In this document: one piece after another, positions 9,890-16,640 of the stretch
Layout of the letters: each line of letters opens with the position of its first letter
Numbering within the stretch: the first letter of the stretch is position 1
Assembly (NCBI GenBank): GCA_016705695.1
Contig: JADJLA010000002.1
Location: forward strand, 186,001 to 250,000
Source of the DNA: Sphingobacteriaceae bacterium
GTDB taxonomy: Bacteria > Bacteroidota > Bacteroidia > B-17B0 > Aurantibacillaceae
Length of the DNA: 64,000 bases
Reading direction: 5' to 3'
Made by a program: the position numbers and the translations under genes
Notes under the pieces: generated by a model
Databases searched by the model: none
Told to the model about the DNA's origin: nothing
Seen by the model: the letters and a program-made list of their open reading frames with translations, nothing else

Positions 9890-11149
9890 TTAACTTCTTT
9901 TACGGTCGTTGCTTTTATTAAAAGGTTTTTTGAATCCACCCTTTTTAAAATTCTTATTGCCACCTTCAAATTTCCTTTTCGCTTCAGGGTCGTATTTTGG
10001 AACCGGCCCCATACTTTCAGGCAAAGGTAATTTTGCAACTTCAATTCCCATCAGCGCTTCTATCTGCCCAAATTTTGGCATATCACGTTCGTTAATGAAT
10101 GTAATAGCCACACCCGCTTTACTTGCGCGCGCTGTACGTCCTATACGGTGAATATAATCCTCAGGATCGGGAGGCGCGTCAAAATTGACGATCAAATTAA
10201 TTCCATCCACGTCTATTCCACGCGATAAAATATCAGTTCCAATTAAAATACGTAAACGACGTGCTTTAAAATCGCGCATGATCTCTTCGCGCTCGGTTTG
10301 TTCAAGATCAGAGTGAAATGCTTTTATAGATTTTTCGGTTCGGATCAAACTCTTCTCCAAACGTTTTACATTTTCCTTGGTAGATGAGAAAATAATGATG
10401 GAAGCAAAATCCTCATTCTTTAAGATCTCTTTTAAGATGGGTTCCTTTTGCGCATCATACAAAACATAAGCTTGTTGTACAATTCCGGCAGCAGGTTTAC
10501 TAATAGCAATATTGATACTCTCGGGCTCATGCAAAATTTGATTTGCCAGTAAGCGCATCTTTGGTGGCATGGTTGCCGAGAACAAAATGGTTTGTCGCTT
10601 TTTTGGAAGATACCCAATGATCTGTTTGATATCATCAAAAAACCCCATGTCGAGCATACGATCTGCTTCATCTAAAACCAAATGTTGCAAATGTTCAAAG
10701 TTGATAGAACCGTTTTGTAAAAGTGCTTTTAATCTTCCGGGTGTTGCTACAACAATATCAACCCCATTTTCCATCGATTGCTTTTGATTTTCCCAAGCCA
10801 TACCATCACTTCCACCGTAAATAGCAATGGATCCAACCGAACAAAAATAACCTAGGCCATCTATTTGCTGATCTATTTGTAAAGCAAGCTCACGCGTTGG
10901 TGTAATGATAAGCGTATTTAAGTGGCGAGTTTCGGCCTTTAAAATATGCTGAATGATGGGTAACAAAAACGCAGCCGTTTTACCAGTGCCTGTTTGCGCG
11001 CAAGCCACAATATCTTTGTTATTTAATATTACAGGCATGGCCTGCTGTTGTATGGGAGTGGGTTGTTTATAACCCATGCTATACAAACCCTCGAGAAGTG
11101 TTTCTTCGAAGTTAAAGTCGTTGAATGTCAAATTAGTATCAGTTGTCAA
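9890..11149 (-). CDS. DEAD-box ATP-dependent RNA helicase, RhlE-like
   Basis: 419 residues with the full DEAD-box motif set in order: Q motif near 31-36, AQTGTGKT (51-58), PTREL, LDEADRMLDMGF, SAT, RGID and HRIGRTAR. The C-terminal tail after about residue 375 is rich in Lys, Gly, Phe and Asn, as in RhlE/CsdA-type helicases that act on rRNA folding and mRNA turnover, especially in the cold. Assignment to the RhlE subgroup is by general likeness. The start ATG lies five bases after a minus-strand -7 box, suggesting a very short leader. Confidence 0.9.
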   Translation of the reverse strand: MTTDTNLTFNDFNFEETLLEGLYSMGYKQPTPIQQQAMPVILNNKDIVACAQTGTGKTAAFLLPIIQHILKAETRHLNTLIITPTRELALQIDQQIDGLGYFCSVGSIAIYGGSDGMAWENQKQSMENGVDIVVATPGRLKALLQNGSINFEHLQHLVLDEADRMLDMGFFDDIKQIIGYLPKKRQTILFSATMPPKMRLLANQILHEPESINIAISKPAAGIVQQAYVLYDAQKEPILKEILKNEDFASIIIFSSTKENVKRLEKSLIRTEKSIKAFHSDLEQTEREEIMRDFKARRLRILIGTDILSRGIDVDGINLIVNFDAPPDPEDYIHRIGRTARASKAGVAITFINERDMPKFGQIEALMGIEVAKLPLPESMGPVPKYDPEAKRKFEGGNKNFKKGGFKKPFNKSNDRKRS

Positions 11150-11154
11150 GTGTG

Positions 11155-11162
11155 CAAAGATA
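11155..11162 (-). promoter_or_regulatory. -7 promoter box TATCTTTG of the helicase gene
   Basis: On the minus strand the box reads TATCTTTG and ends five bases before the ATG at 11149, another case of a near-leaderless arrangement in this window. Confidence 0.45.
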
Positions 11163-11343
11163 GTCTTTTTCTACGTCTTTGGCCTCCTGCCCTTCGCTTC
11201 TACCAAAAACGCTTTATTAACAGGGTTTTCGTGTTAAAAATAGCCTTATTTAACTATAATAATTCTACAAAGCCATGGCCTTGTTGTAACTTTATAGCAA
11301 AGGCAAACGTCTTAAATAGATAACCAACATAAAATCTAATTAA

Positions 11344-11814
11344 ATGAAACATCTTTCGATCCTTGCTTTAGTTTTTGCAACAAGTTATTCGTTTGCGCAA
11401 GACACACTTTATACGGTAAGCGGGCAAAAAATTGCCGCTAAAGTTGTAGAGATAAATCAAACCGAGATCAAATACAAAAAAGCCAATAATCCTGATGGAC
11501 CTGTTTATGTGGTTGACAAAACTGATGTTGCGCTTATTGAATATAAAAATGGAAGTAAAGAATTGTACGGAACAGGATCAGGTTCTAACGAAGGGGTTAA
11601 TACCAACGATGAAGCTGTAGCAAATAATAATGTACAACCAAAACCGCGTGTAAATATTATGTTAGGCGGAGGTTGGGGCTGGGGCTGGCCGGTATATAAT
11701 AGTTGGAGTTGGTGGGGAGGTTATAGAAGTTATCCTAGAATTCGTCATCACCATCATCATTATTATAAACCTTTCCGCAATCATCATTTTCATTACGGAC
11801 GAAGAGGACGCTAA
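11344..11814 (+). CDS. Exported protein with His/Trp/Gly-rich tail, unknown function
   Basis: 156 residues. A signal peptide (cut near SFAQ at 19) is followed by a compact domain of about 60 residues (DTLYTVSGQKIAAKVVEI...VALIEYKNGSKELY). This domain recurs at the start of many Bacteroidota exported proteins and looks like a small beta fold. After an Asn-rich linker the C-terminus has a Gly-Trp block (GWGWGWP) and two His runs (HHHHH near 136, HHFHYG near 150). The tail composition suggests metal or surface binding, but no function can be assigned. A palindrome and a strong terminator follow. Confidence 0.65.
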   Translation: MKHLSILALVFATSYSFAQDTLYTVSGQKIAAKVVEINQTEIKYKKANNPDGPVYVVDKTDVALIEYKNGSKELYGTGSGSNEGVNTNDEAVANNNVQPKPRVNIMLGGGWGWGWPVYNSWSWWGGYRSYPRIRHHHHHYYKPFRNHHFHYGRRGR

Positions 11815-11824
11815 TTCTCGATAC

Positions 11825-11842
11825 TCCCGATAGCTATCGGGA
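11825..11842. repeat. 18-bp perfect palindrome TCCCGATAGCTATCGGGA
   Basis: The palindrome lies 11 bases after the 11344-11814 stop codon. From memory this CCCGATAGCTATCGGG word recurs between genes in many Bacteroidota genomes, so it is probably a dispersed repeat and not a gene-specific operator. Only one copy was found in this window. Confidence 0.6.
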
Positions 11843-11895
11843 TTTTGCAAGAGGCAGGCAAAAATCACTCGAACTGACATCAAAAAAAAATTGAG

Positions 11896-11919
11896 AACCA
11901 CCTGAAAGGGTGGTTTTTT
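11896..11919 (+). terminator. Rho-independent terminator
   Basis: AACCACC (11896-11902) pairs with GGTGGTT (11909-11915) around a six-base loop and runs into a T tract. An A tract precedes it, so it may work on both strands. Confidence 0.75.
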
Positions 11920-11946
11920 GTTTTTACACATAAAATTGTACCTTTA
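11917..11946 (+). promoter_or_regulatory. Likely promoter ahead of the cassette region
   Basis: TTTG (11917-11920), 18 bases, then TACCTTTA (11939-11946), one base off the TAnnTTTG consensus. It lies just outside the proposed left cassette boundary at 11962-11970 and points into it, like the external promoter that reads cassettes in an integron (inference). Confidence 0.45.
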
Positions 11947-12005
11947 GATAAGAGCTATAAGTACGTTAATGGCAACCCTTTGACGACCGACAAGAAAATA
12001 ACGAC

Positions 12006-12503
12006 ATGACAAAAAAACTTACCATCCTCCTCCTTTCATGCGGACTTTTTTCGTGCCGACAACCAGTCGACAATTCCGCTCAATTACAATCTCAAATAAA
12101 TGACCTGCAAAAACAATTGGCAAACACGTATCGACCTGGGTTTGGCGACCTCATGAGCAGCATTCAAATTCATCACAACAAATTATTCTTTGCGGGTGAA
12201 AACAAAAACTGGGAACTTGCCGACTTTGAAGTGCACGAAATATTGGAAGCTTTAGAAGATTTACCTAAGTTCTGCGCAGACAGAGAGGAAATAAAATCCC
12301 TGCCAATGATACAACCTGCAATTGACAGCATAAATAATGCAATCAAACAAAAAAATTATACTCTTTTCAAAAGCAGTTACGGTTTATTGACAAATACTTG
12401 CAACAATTGCCACCGAGCAACAAACTTTGGCTTCAATGTGGTTAAAATTCCTGACAACCCGCCTTTCAGCAATCAAGACTTTAAAGTAAATGAACCAAAG
12501 TAG
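12006..12503 (+). CDS. c-type cytochrome-like lipoprotein
   Basis: 165 residues. The lipoprotein signal has lipobox LFSC (Cys17). A short coiled-coil (QLQSQINDLQKQLANTY) precedes a helical domain ending in TCNNCHRATN, a CXXCH covalent haem motif (Cys132, Cys135, His136). The helical-bundle layout with the haem motif near the C-terminus resembles cytochrome c-prime or other small c-type proteins, but family membership is not certain. It overlaps the chrA start by 14 bases, so the two are translationally coupled. It is the first gene of the proposed cassette 1, and its use of GAC-rich words differs from the surrounding genes by eye. Confidence 0.7.
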   Translation: MTKKLTILLLSCGLFSCRQPVDNSAQLQSQINDLQKQLANTYRPGFGDLMSSIQIHHNKLFFAGENKNWELADFEVHEILEALEDLPKFCADREEIKSLPMIQPAIDSINNAIKQKNYTLFKSSYGLLTNTCNNCHRATNFGFNVVKIPDNPPFSNQDFKVNEPK

Positions 12504-13605
12504 CCTGAAAGAAGTCGCAAAACTATTTTTAAAACTTGGTACAATTGCCTTCGGTGGCCCTGCCGCACACATTGCAATGATGCAACAAGAAGTTGTTGTA
12601 AAAAAGAAATGGATGAGCGAGCAACATTTCTTAGATCTGATTGGCGCAACAAATCTTATACCCGGACCGAACAGCACAGAAATGGCAATTCATATCGGTC
12701 ATGAACGTGCAGGATTAAAAGGATTATTCGTTGCTGGCTTTTGTTTCATTATTCCTGCGGTAATCATTACGGGCTTCTTCGCTTGGTTATATAAACAATA
12801 CGGACAGCTTCCCGAATTGCAACCATTTATTTATGGCATTAAGCCTGCTATTATCGCAATCATAATCGGTGCGGTTTATCCTCTCGCCAAAAAAGCACTA
12901 AAGACAATTGAACTCGGAATTATCGGAGTAGCTTCCTTAATTCTTTGCTTTTTAGGTATCAATGAAATAATTGTAATGTTTGGCGCAGGCTTAATTGCTT
13001 TAGCTTTGGTTTCAATACGCAGTAATAATAAACTAAATAGTTTTGCACCTTTGACTCTACTCCAGACAACAAGCCTTTTATCAGCAACGAACATTAAGTT
13101 GTTCCTGACCTTTCTAAAAATTGGTTCCATTCTTTACGGCAGCGGTTACGTTTTATTTGCCTTCCTCGACAGTGAATTGGTTTCTCAAGGACTTTTAACC
13201 CGACAACAATTAATTGACGCAATTGCAGTCGGACAATTTACACCTGGACCAGTTTTTTCTTCCGTTACATTTATTGGTTATCAAATAAATGGACTTGGTG
13301 GTGCAATTGTTTCGACAATAGGAATATTTCTTCCTTCATTTCTTTTTGTTTGGTTGCTAAATCCTCTCGTTCCTAAAATGCGACAATCGAAATTATTCTC
13401 CGCATTTCTTGACGCTGTTAATATTGCTTCGGTCGCTATCATTGTTTTTGTTTGCTATCAAATGGGTAAAGACACCATTGCTGACTGGCGGACAATTGCA
13501 ATTGCATTGACAAGCATCATCGTGACATTTGCATTTAAAAAAGTTAACAGCGTTTTTATTGTAATTGGCGGTTCGACCTTGGGTTACTTATTGACCATTG
13601 TGTAA
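12490..13605 (+). CDS. chrA: Chromate transporter ChrA (CHR family)
   Basis: 371 residues, the size of two-domain (long-chain) CHR proteins. Domain 1 has FLKLGTIAFGGPAAHIAMM and the IPGPNSTEMAIHIG segment. Domain 2 repeats the pattern with FLKIGSILYGSGYVLFAFL and GQFTPGPVFSSVTFIGYQI. The two halves are inverted repeats of about six helices each. The family exports chromate (or exchanges it with sulfate) across the inner membrane. Pairing with a c-type cytochrome-like lipoprotein is unusual; a link to electron transfer to chromate is only a guess. Its stop is followed within 16 bases by the attC-like hairpin, consistent with cassette packaging. Confidence 0.9.
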   Translation: MNQSSLKEVAKLFLKLGTIAFGGPAAHIAMMQQEVVVKKKWMSEQHFLDLIGATNLIPGPNSTEMAIHIGHERAGLKGLFVAGFCFIIPAVIITGFFAWLYKQYGQLPELQPFIYGIKPAIIAIIIGAVYPLAKKALKTIELGIIGVASLILCFLGINEIIVMFGAGLIALALVSIRSNNKLNSFAPLTLLQTTSLLSATNIKLFLTFLKIGSILYGSGYVLFAFLDSELVSQGLLTRQQLIDAIAVGQFTPGPVFSSVTFIGYQINGLGGAIVSTIGIFLPSFLFVWLLNPLVPKMRQSKLFSAFLDAVNIASVAIIVFVCYQMGKDTIADWRTIAIALTSIIVTFAFKKVNSVFIVIGGSTLGYLLTIV

Positions 13606-13621
13606 CAGGGCAAAAAGGGCA

Positions 13622-13720
13622 GCCACTAACAGCACCTACTGGTAATTTTTTGCGGGTTAGCGCTCAAATGTGTAAATTGGACTTAGCAAAAAACTACCAG
13701 TAGCCGCCAAACGTTATGCC
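13622..13720 (+). repeat. attC-like long hairpin with GTTA core
   Basis: CTACTGGTAATTTTTTGC (13636-13653) pairs with GCAAAAAACTACCAGTAG (13686-13703) at 17 of 18 positions across a 32-base loop that contains GCTCAAATGTG. Outside the stem are GCCACTAAC on the left (13622-13630) and GTTATGC on the right (13713-13719), placed like the outer core boxes of an integron attC site. No T tract follows the stem, so it is not a normal terminator. From memory, elements of this shape with other stem sequences recur in Bacteroidota. Confidence 0.6.
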
Positions 13721-13771
13721 GCATTGCTCGGACCCCCGACAAATCCCTAAAAAAGACCTATTGGCAAGACA

Positions 13772-13813
13772 TTTGTTTTATTGAATAATATTACTTACCT
13801 TTGACGTAAGTAA
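13772..13813 (+). promoter_or_regulatory. higBA promoter with overlapping operator
   Basis: TTTG (13772-13775), 20 bases, then TACCTTTG (13796-13803). A perfect 8-bp inverted repeat, TTACTTAC (13791-13798) and GTAAGTAA (13806-13813) with a 7-base spacer, straddles the -7 box. This is where autorepression by HigA or HigBA would be expected. It shows cassette 2 carries its own promoter. Confidence 0.65.
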
Positions 13814-13827
13814 CGTATAACGATAGT

Positions 13828-14109
13828 ATGATTATTTCATTTGGTGACAAGGACACTAAGAAGATCTGGGAAGGCGAAAGAGTAAAAAGGTTCTCGGCAG
13901 ACATTCAGGAAATTGCTCGTAGAAAGCTGAGAATGCTAAACAACTCGCAAGACCTAAACGACTTAATGATCCCTCCATCAAATAGACTTGAAAAGCTAAA
14001 AGGGAATTTAAAGGCCTTCTACTCTATACGGGTAAACAACCAATGGAGAATAATCTTTAAATGGAATAACGGAAATGCAGAACAAGTTGAAATAATAGAC
14101 TATCATTAA
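13828..14109 (+). CDS. higB: HigB-type toxin (RelE/ParE superfamily)
   Basis: 93 residues, the normal HigB length. The fold-defining segments are present: IARRKLRMLNNSQDLNDLMIP, RLEKLKGNLKAFYSIRVNNQWRIIFKW, and a C-terminal EIIDYH. The family cleaves ribosome-bound mRNA. The antitoxin gene follows after 11 bases, giving the toxin-first order typical of higBA. It lies in the proposed cassette 2. Toxin-antitoxin pairs are well known cargo of integron cassettes because they stabilise arrays. Confidence 0.92.
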   Translation: MIISFGDKDTKKIWEGERVKRFSADIQEIARRKLRMLNNSQDLNDLMIPPSNRLEKLKGNLKAFYSIRVNNQWRIIFKWNNGNAEQVEIIDYH

Positions 14110-14120
14110 AAACTAAAGAC

Positions 14121-14420
14121 ATGAAAAAATTAAAAAACATTCATCCAGGCGAAATTCTTCTAGAAGAGTTTCTTGTTCCTTTAGAAATTAGCGCTTACAG
14201 ACTTTCTAAAGACATTGGTATTCCTCAGACTCGTATTTCGCAAGTGGTCAAAGGAAATCGTCGTATTACAGCAGACACCGCTTTAAGACTTTCAAAATAT
14301 TTTGGAAACAGCGCAAAGTTTTGGCTTGGGCTTCAAGACGACTTTGATATTGAAGAAGAAAAGAATCATAAGAAATCTGCTTTAAATGCTATCAAGCATT
14401 ACGCTCGCAACGCTGCATAA
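14121..14420 (+). CDS. higA: HigA-type antitoxin, HTH Xre family
   Basis: 99 residues. It begins with the HigA signature IHPGEILLEEFLVPLEIS, followed by an Xre helix-turn-helix (YRLSKDIGIPQTRISQVVKG) and the family segment RLSKYFGNSAKFWLGLQ. It neutralises HigB and should bind the inverted repeat over the promoter. The stop codon lies inside GCATAAC (14414-14420), the sequence complementary to the start of the same cassette, so the coding end and the proposed recombination-site edge are merged. Confidence 0.92.
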   Translation: MKKLKNIHPGEILLEEFLVPLEISAYRLSKDIGIPQTRISQVVKGNRRITADTALRLSKYFGNSAKFWLGLQDDFDIEEEKNHKKSALNAIKHYARNAA

Positions 14421-14594
14421 CCTCTACAAAGCACCATCCCCTCTCATTCGCTAACATTTGATCTATTTAAATAATTCCCAAAATACGTTAATACCCCTCA
14501 TTTAATTCCGCACGTACTCTTCTCAATCGATTTAAATCAAACAGCGGTGCCATAAAGCATTAAAATTATGTAGATTTAAACAAATTAAAACCCT
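14421..14594. other. Non-coding spacer with right cassette boundary
   Basis: No gene is seen. TACGTTAAT at 14484-14492 repeats the left boundary at 11962-11970. Between GCATAAC (14414-14420) and that site no strong hairpin is visible, so if this is the attC-like site of cassette 2 it is degenerate. The rest precedes the ChaN-like gene and holds only a weak TAGATTTA promoter-like box near 14571. Confidence 0.4.
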
Positions 14595-15545
14595 ATGAAA
14601 AACACTCTCCTTCTTGCAACTGCTACATTGTTCTTTTCTTTTGCTTCTACAAAAGACACTCTAACGGAGAACAACTACAAAATTTATTCTTCTAAAACTT
14701 CAAAAGAAGTTACCTTAAATGATATTGCATTACAAATGAAGAACTACGATGTGGTATTTTTTGGAGAAGAGCACAACGATTCGGTGGCTCACTTTTTACA
14801 AAACGAATTATTTAAAGCTTTATATGCTTCGTATGGAGATAAAACTACTTTAAGTATGGAAATGTTTGAAATCGATTGCCAGGTAGTATTAGATGAATAT
14901 TTACAAGGTTATATTCGCGAAAAGAACTTTTTTAAAGAAGTGTGTGTATGGAGCAACTATAGAAATTACAAACCCATGATAGAATTTGCTAAGGAAAAAA
15001 AGCTAAGCGTTGTTGCGGGTAATGCTCCTGCAAGATACGTGAACATGGCTGCACGCAAAGGGCGTAATTCACTAAGCGAATTAACCGCAACGGCAAAAAC
15101 ATTTTTACCTCCTTTACCTTACGACACAGCGAGCGGAGCCTATTACGAAAAGTTCACAAATTTAATGTCCGACGGACGAAATGCAGGTATATCTTCTAAA
15201 GACACTTCAAAAAAAGCTGTGGCTGCCATGAATAGCATGATGCCAAAATATATGGTTCATTCGCAATCGCTTTGGGATGCAACTATGGCCTACTCTATTA
15301 GCAAAGTTTTTACAAAAAACAGTGGGGCAAAAGTTTTGCAATTGAACGGCCGTTTTCATAGCGACGAAGGTTTAGGAACAGTTACTCAATTAAAAAAATA
15401 CAACCCAAAGCTCAGGATCCTTGTTATTTCGTGTATTGATGGTGGAAAAAAATTCCCGAAAGATATTGACGTGAACGAAAATAAAAAATTGGGAGATTTT
15501 GTGATCTACACCGATCCATCAGTTCCAAGAACGTATAAAGAGTAA
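14595..15545 (+). CDS. ChaN-family haem-binding/uptake protein
   Basis: 316 residues with a signal peptide (cut near residue 18). It is secreted rather than lipidated, as no lipobox is visible. The core matches the Cofac_haem_bdg/Tiki fold: VVFFGEEHNDSVAHFLQNEL, then LSMEMFEIDCQVVLDEYL, VVAGNAPARYV, and a late QLNGRFHSDEGL. The conserved GExHN and the two late histidines are the probable haem or metal ligands. Relatives (ChaN, PhuW) bind haem dimers during iron uptake. No TonB haem receptor lies beside it, so a haem role is inferred from family only. Confidence 0.85.
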   Translation: MKNTLLLATATLFFSFASTKDTLTENNYKIYSSKTSKEVTLNDIALQMKNYDVVFFGEEHNDSVAHFLQNELFKALYASYGDKTTLSMEMFEIDCQVVLDEYLQGYIREKNFFKEVCVWSNYRNYKPMIEFAKEKKLSVVAGNAPARYVNMAARKGRNSLSELTATAKTFLPPLPYDTASGAYYEKFTNLMSDGRNAGISSKDTSKKAVAAMNSMMPKYMVHSQSLWDATMAYSISKVFTKNSGAKVLQLNGRFHSDEGLGTVTQLKKYNPKLRILVISCIDGGKKFPKDIDVNENKKLGDFVIYTDPSVPRTYKE

Positions 15546-15590
15546 TTGATTCTGAATCACACAACAGCAAATACTCATGAATATATAAAA

Positions 15591-16031
15591 ATGGGAAAAT
15601 ACTTTTCCATACTTTTAATTTCTAGTGCGTTTGCATTTGTGTTGTATTCCTGTGATCAGGAAAAAGAAAAGCCTGATCAATTTTCTCAACAACGCGTTAA
15701 AAGAATTGTTGATTCCATTGCTAATTCAAATATGATCGCTTGTTTTTATGAAGACGGCGGTCTTTCGGTAATGCATTTTGAGAATAAAGAAGCTCATAAA
15801 GCTCGTAAGTTAGTTTACCGTTCGGGTTATGCGCTTTTTATAGATAGCCTTGTTTATATAAGGCAAAATGAGTTCAGATCTCCGCGTTCAAATACCAATT
15901 ATTTGATAAAAGACAGCACTGTAATTTCTATACAGCAGGCCAAAATAATTCATCCCTCTTCTAATTGGCAGGGTCAAACTCCTTGGCAGCAGCCATATAT
16001 TACCATTTATAAAAAGTTAAACATTAAGTAA
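15591..16031 (+). CDS. Small lipoprotein of unknown function
   Basis: 146 residues from ATG 15591 (MGKYFSILL). An in-frame TTG right after the preceding stop (15546) gives a polar extension ahead of the signal and is rejected. Lipobox VLYSC is at about residue 21. The mature part has a region with RVKRIVDSIANSNMIACFYED and no domain I recognise. It follows the ChaN-like gene by 45 bases on the same strand and may be co-transcribed. Confidence 0.6.
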   Translation: MGKYFSILLISSAFAFVLYSCDQEKEKPDQFSQQRVKRIVDSIANSNMIACFYEDGGLSVMHFENKEAHKARKLVYRSGYALFIDSLVYIRQNEFRSPRSNTNYLIKDSTVISIQQAKIIHPSSNWQGQTPWQQPYITIYKKLNIK

Positions 16032-16059
16032 AATTTTGTATCTTTACCAAAACGTGCTC

Positions 16060-16638
16060 ATGAAAAAAGCAATTACCCTACTCTCTTTTTCGGTAACCAT
16101 TTTATTAGCTTATGCTGCAATGCCCGGTCCTTCAAGTTCGGGCGCGCCCGCTTCACATACGGGAGCACCCGGCGAAAAAACCTGTGCCACTGTAGGATGC
16201 CATGATGATAATACATTAAACGAAGGCACAGCATCAGTATCTATTGAAATTGGAGATGGCATAAAAAAATATATTGCCGGGCAAACTTATCCTGTTAAGA
16301 TCAGGATCACCGACGCCAATAAACAACGCTTTGGTTTTCAGATAACGGCCATGAATGCCGAAACGCAAACTAATTTAGGAAGTTTTATTATTACTGATGC
16401 CAAAAGAACTCAAACTGTAAAGAACGCATATACACTAAAAGAAAGAGAATATGTAACTTATACATTTAACGGAACAGATGCTGTTTCGAATGGTGTAGGA
16501 GAATGGATAGTTAATTGGACTGCTCCAAAAAATTCATCGGAGCCTGTTACGTTTTATGTTGGCGCTGTTTCGGCAAATGATGACATGACCGATAAGGGAG
16601 ATAAAGTATATACAAGCTCATTAACTTTAAATAAGTAA
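16060..16638 (+). CDS. Exported choice-of-anchor V domain protein with CX4CH motif
   Basis: 192 residues from ATG 16060. The TTG at 16036 is rejected because MKKAITLLSF starts a clean signal peptide. After a Gly/Ser/Pro-rich stretch comes TCATVGCHDD (Cys42, Cys47, His48), a CX4CH spacing that resembles an unusual covalent haem site. A beta-sandwich domain follows (ASVSIEIGDG...YPVKIRITDA...FGFQITAMN...WIVNWTAP...FYVGAVSAN), matching the Bacteroidota choice-of-anchor V / Reeler-like domain. It has no sorting tail of its own, in contrast to its tandem neighbour. Function is unknown. Confidence 0.75.
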   Translation: MKKAITLLSFSVTILLAYAAMPGPSSSGAPASHTGAPGEKTCATVGCHDDNTLNEGTASVSIEIGDGIKKYIAGQTYPVKIRITDANKQRFGFQITAMNAETQTNLGSFIITDAKRTQTVKNAYTLKEREYVTYTFNGTDAVSNGVGEWIVNWTAPKNSSEPVTFYVGAVSANDDMTDKGDKVYTSSLTLNK

Positions 16639-16640
16639 CC

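Larger units (their letters stand above)
11965..14489 (+). mobile_element. Putative two-cassette array with attC-like sites
   Basis: Three GTTA sites occur here: TACGTTAAT (11962-11970), AAACGTTATGCC (13709-13720) and TACGTTAAT (14484-14492). They bound two units, cytochrome-like plus chrA and then higBA. The end of unit 1 (GCCACTAAC, 13622-13630) is the reverse complement of its own start (GTTAATGGC, 11965-11973) except for one base. The end of unit 2 (GCATAAC, 14414-14420) is exactly the reverse complement of its own start (GTTATGC, 13713-13719). This is how integron cassettes are built: the two ends pair once the cassette is circular. A long hairpin lies between the units. No integrase is in the window, and the core does not fit GTTRRRY exactly. 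Assignment as an integron-like array is inference. Confidence 0.5.

Noticed and set aside
11662..11931. Antisense frame opposite the His-rich exported protein
   Set aside because: It is the mirror of the CAT/ATG-rich His codons, giving a Met-rich artefact.
13622..13720. Hairpin read as a plain Rho-independent terminator of chrA
   Set aside because: No T tract follows, the loop is 32 bases, and the outer TAAC/GTTA boxes are unexplained by termination.
11965..14489. Calling the cassette region a classical class 1-type integron
   Set aside because: No integrase or attI is present in the window and the core sites do not match GTTRRRY, so only integron-like is claimed.
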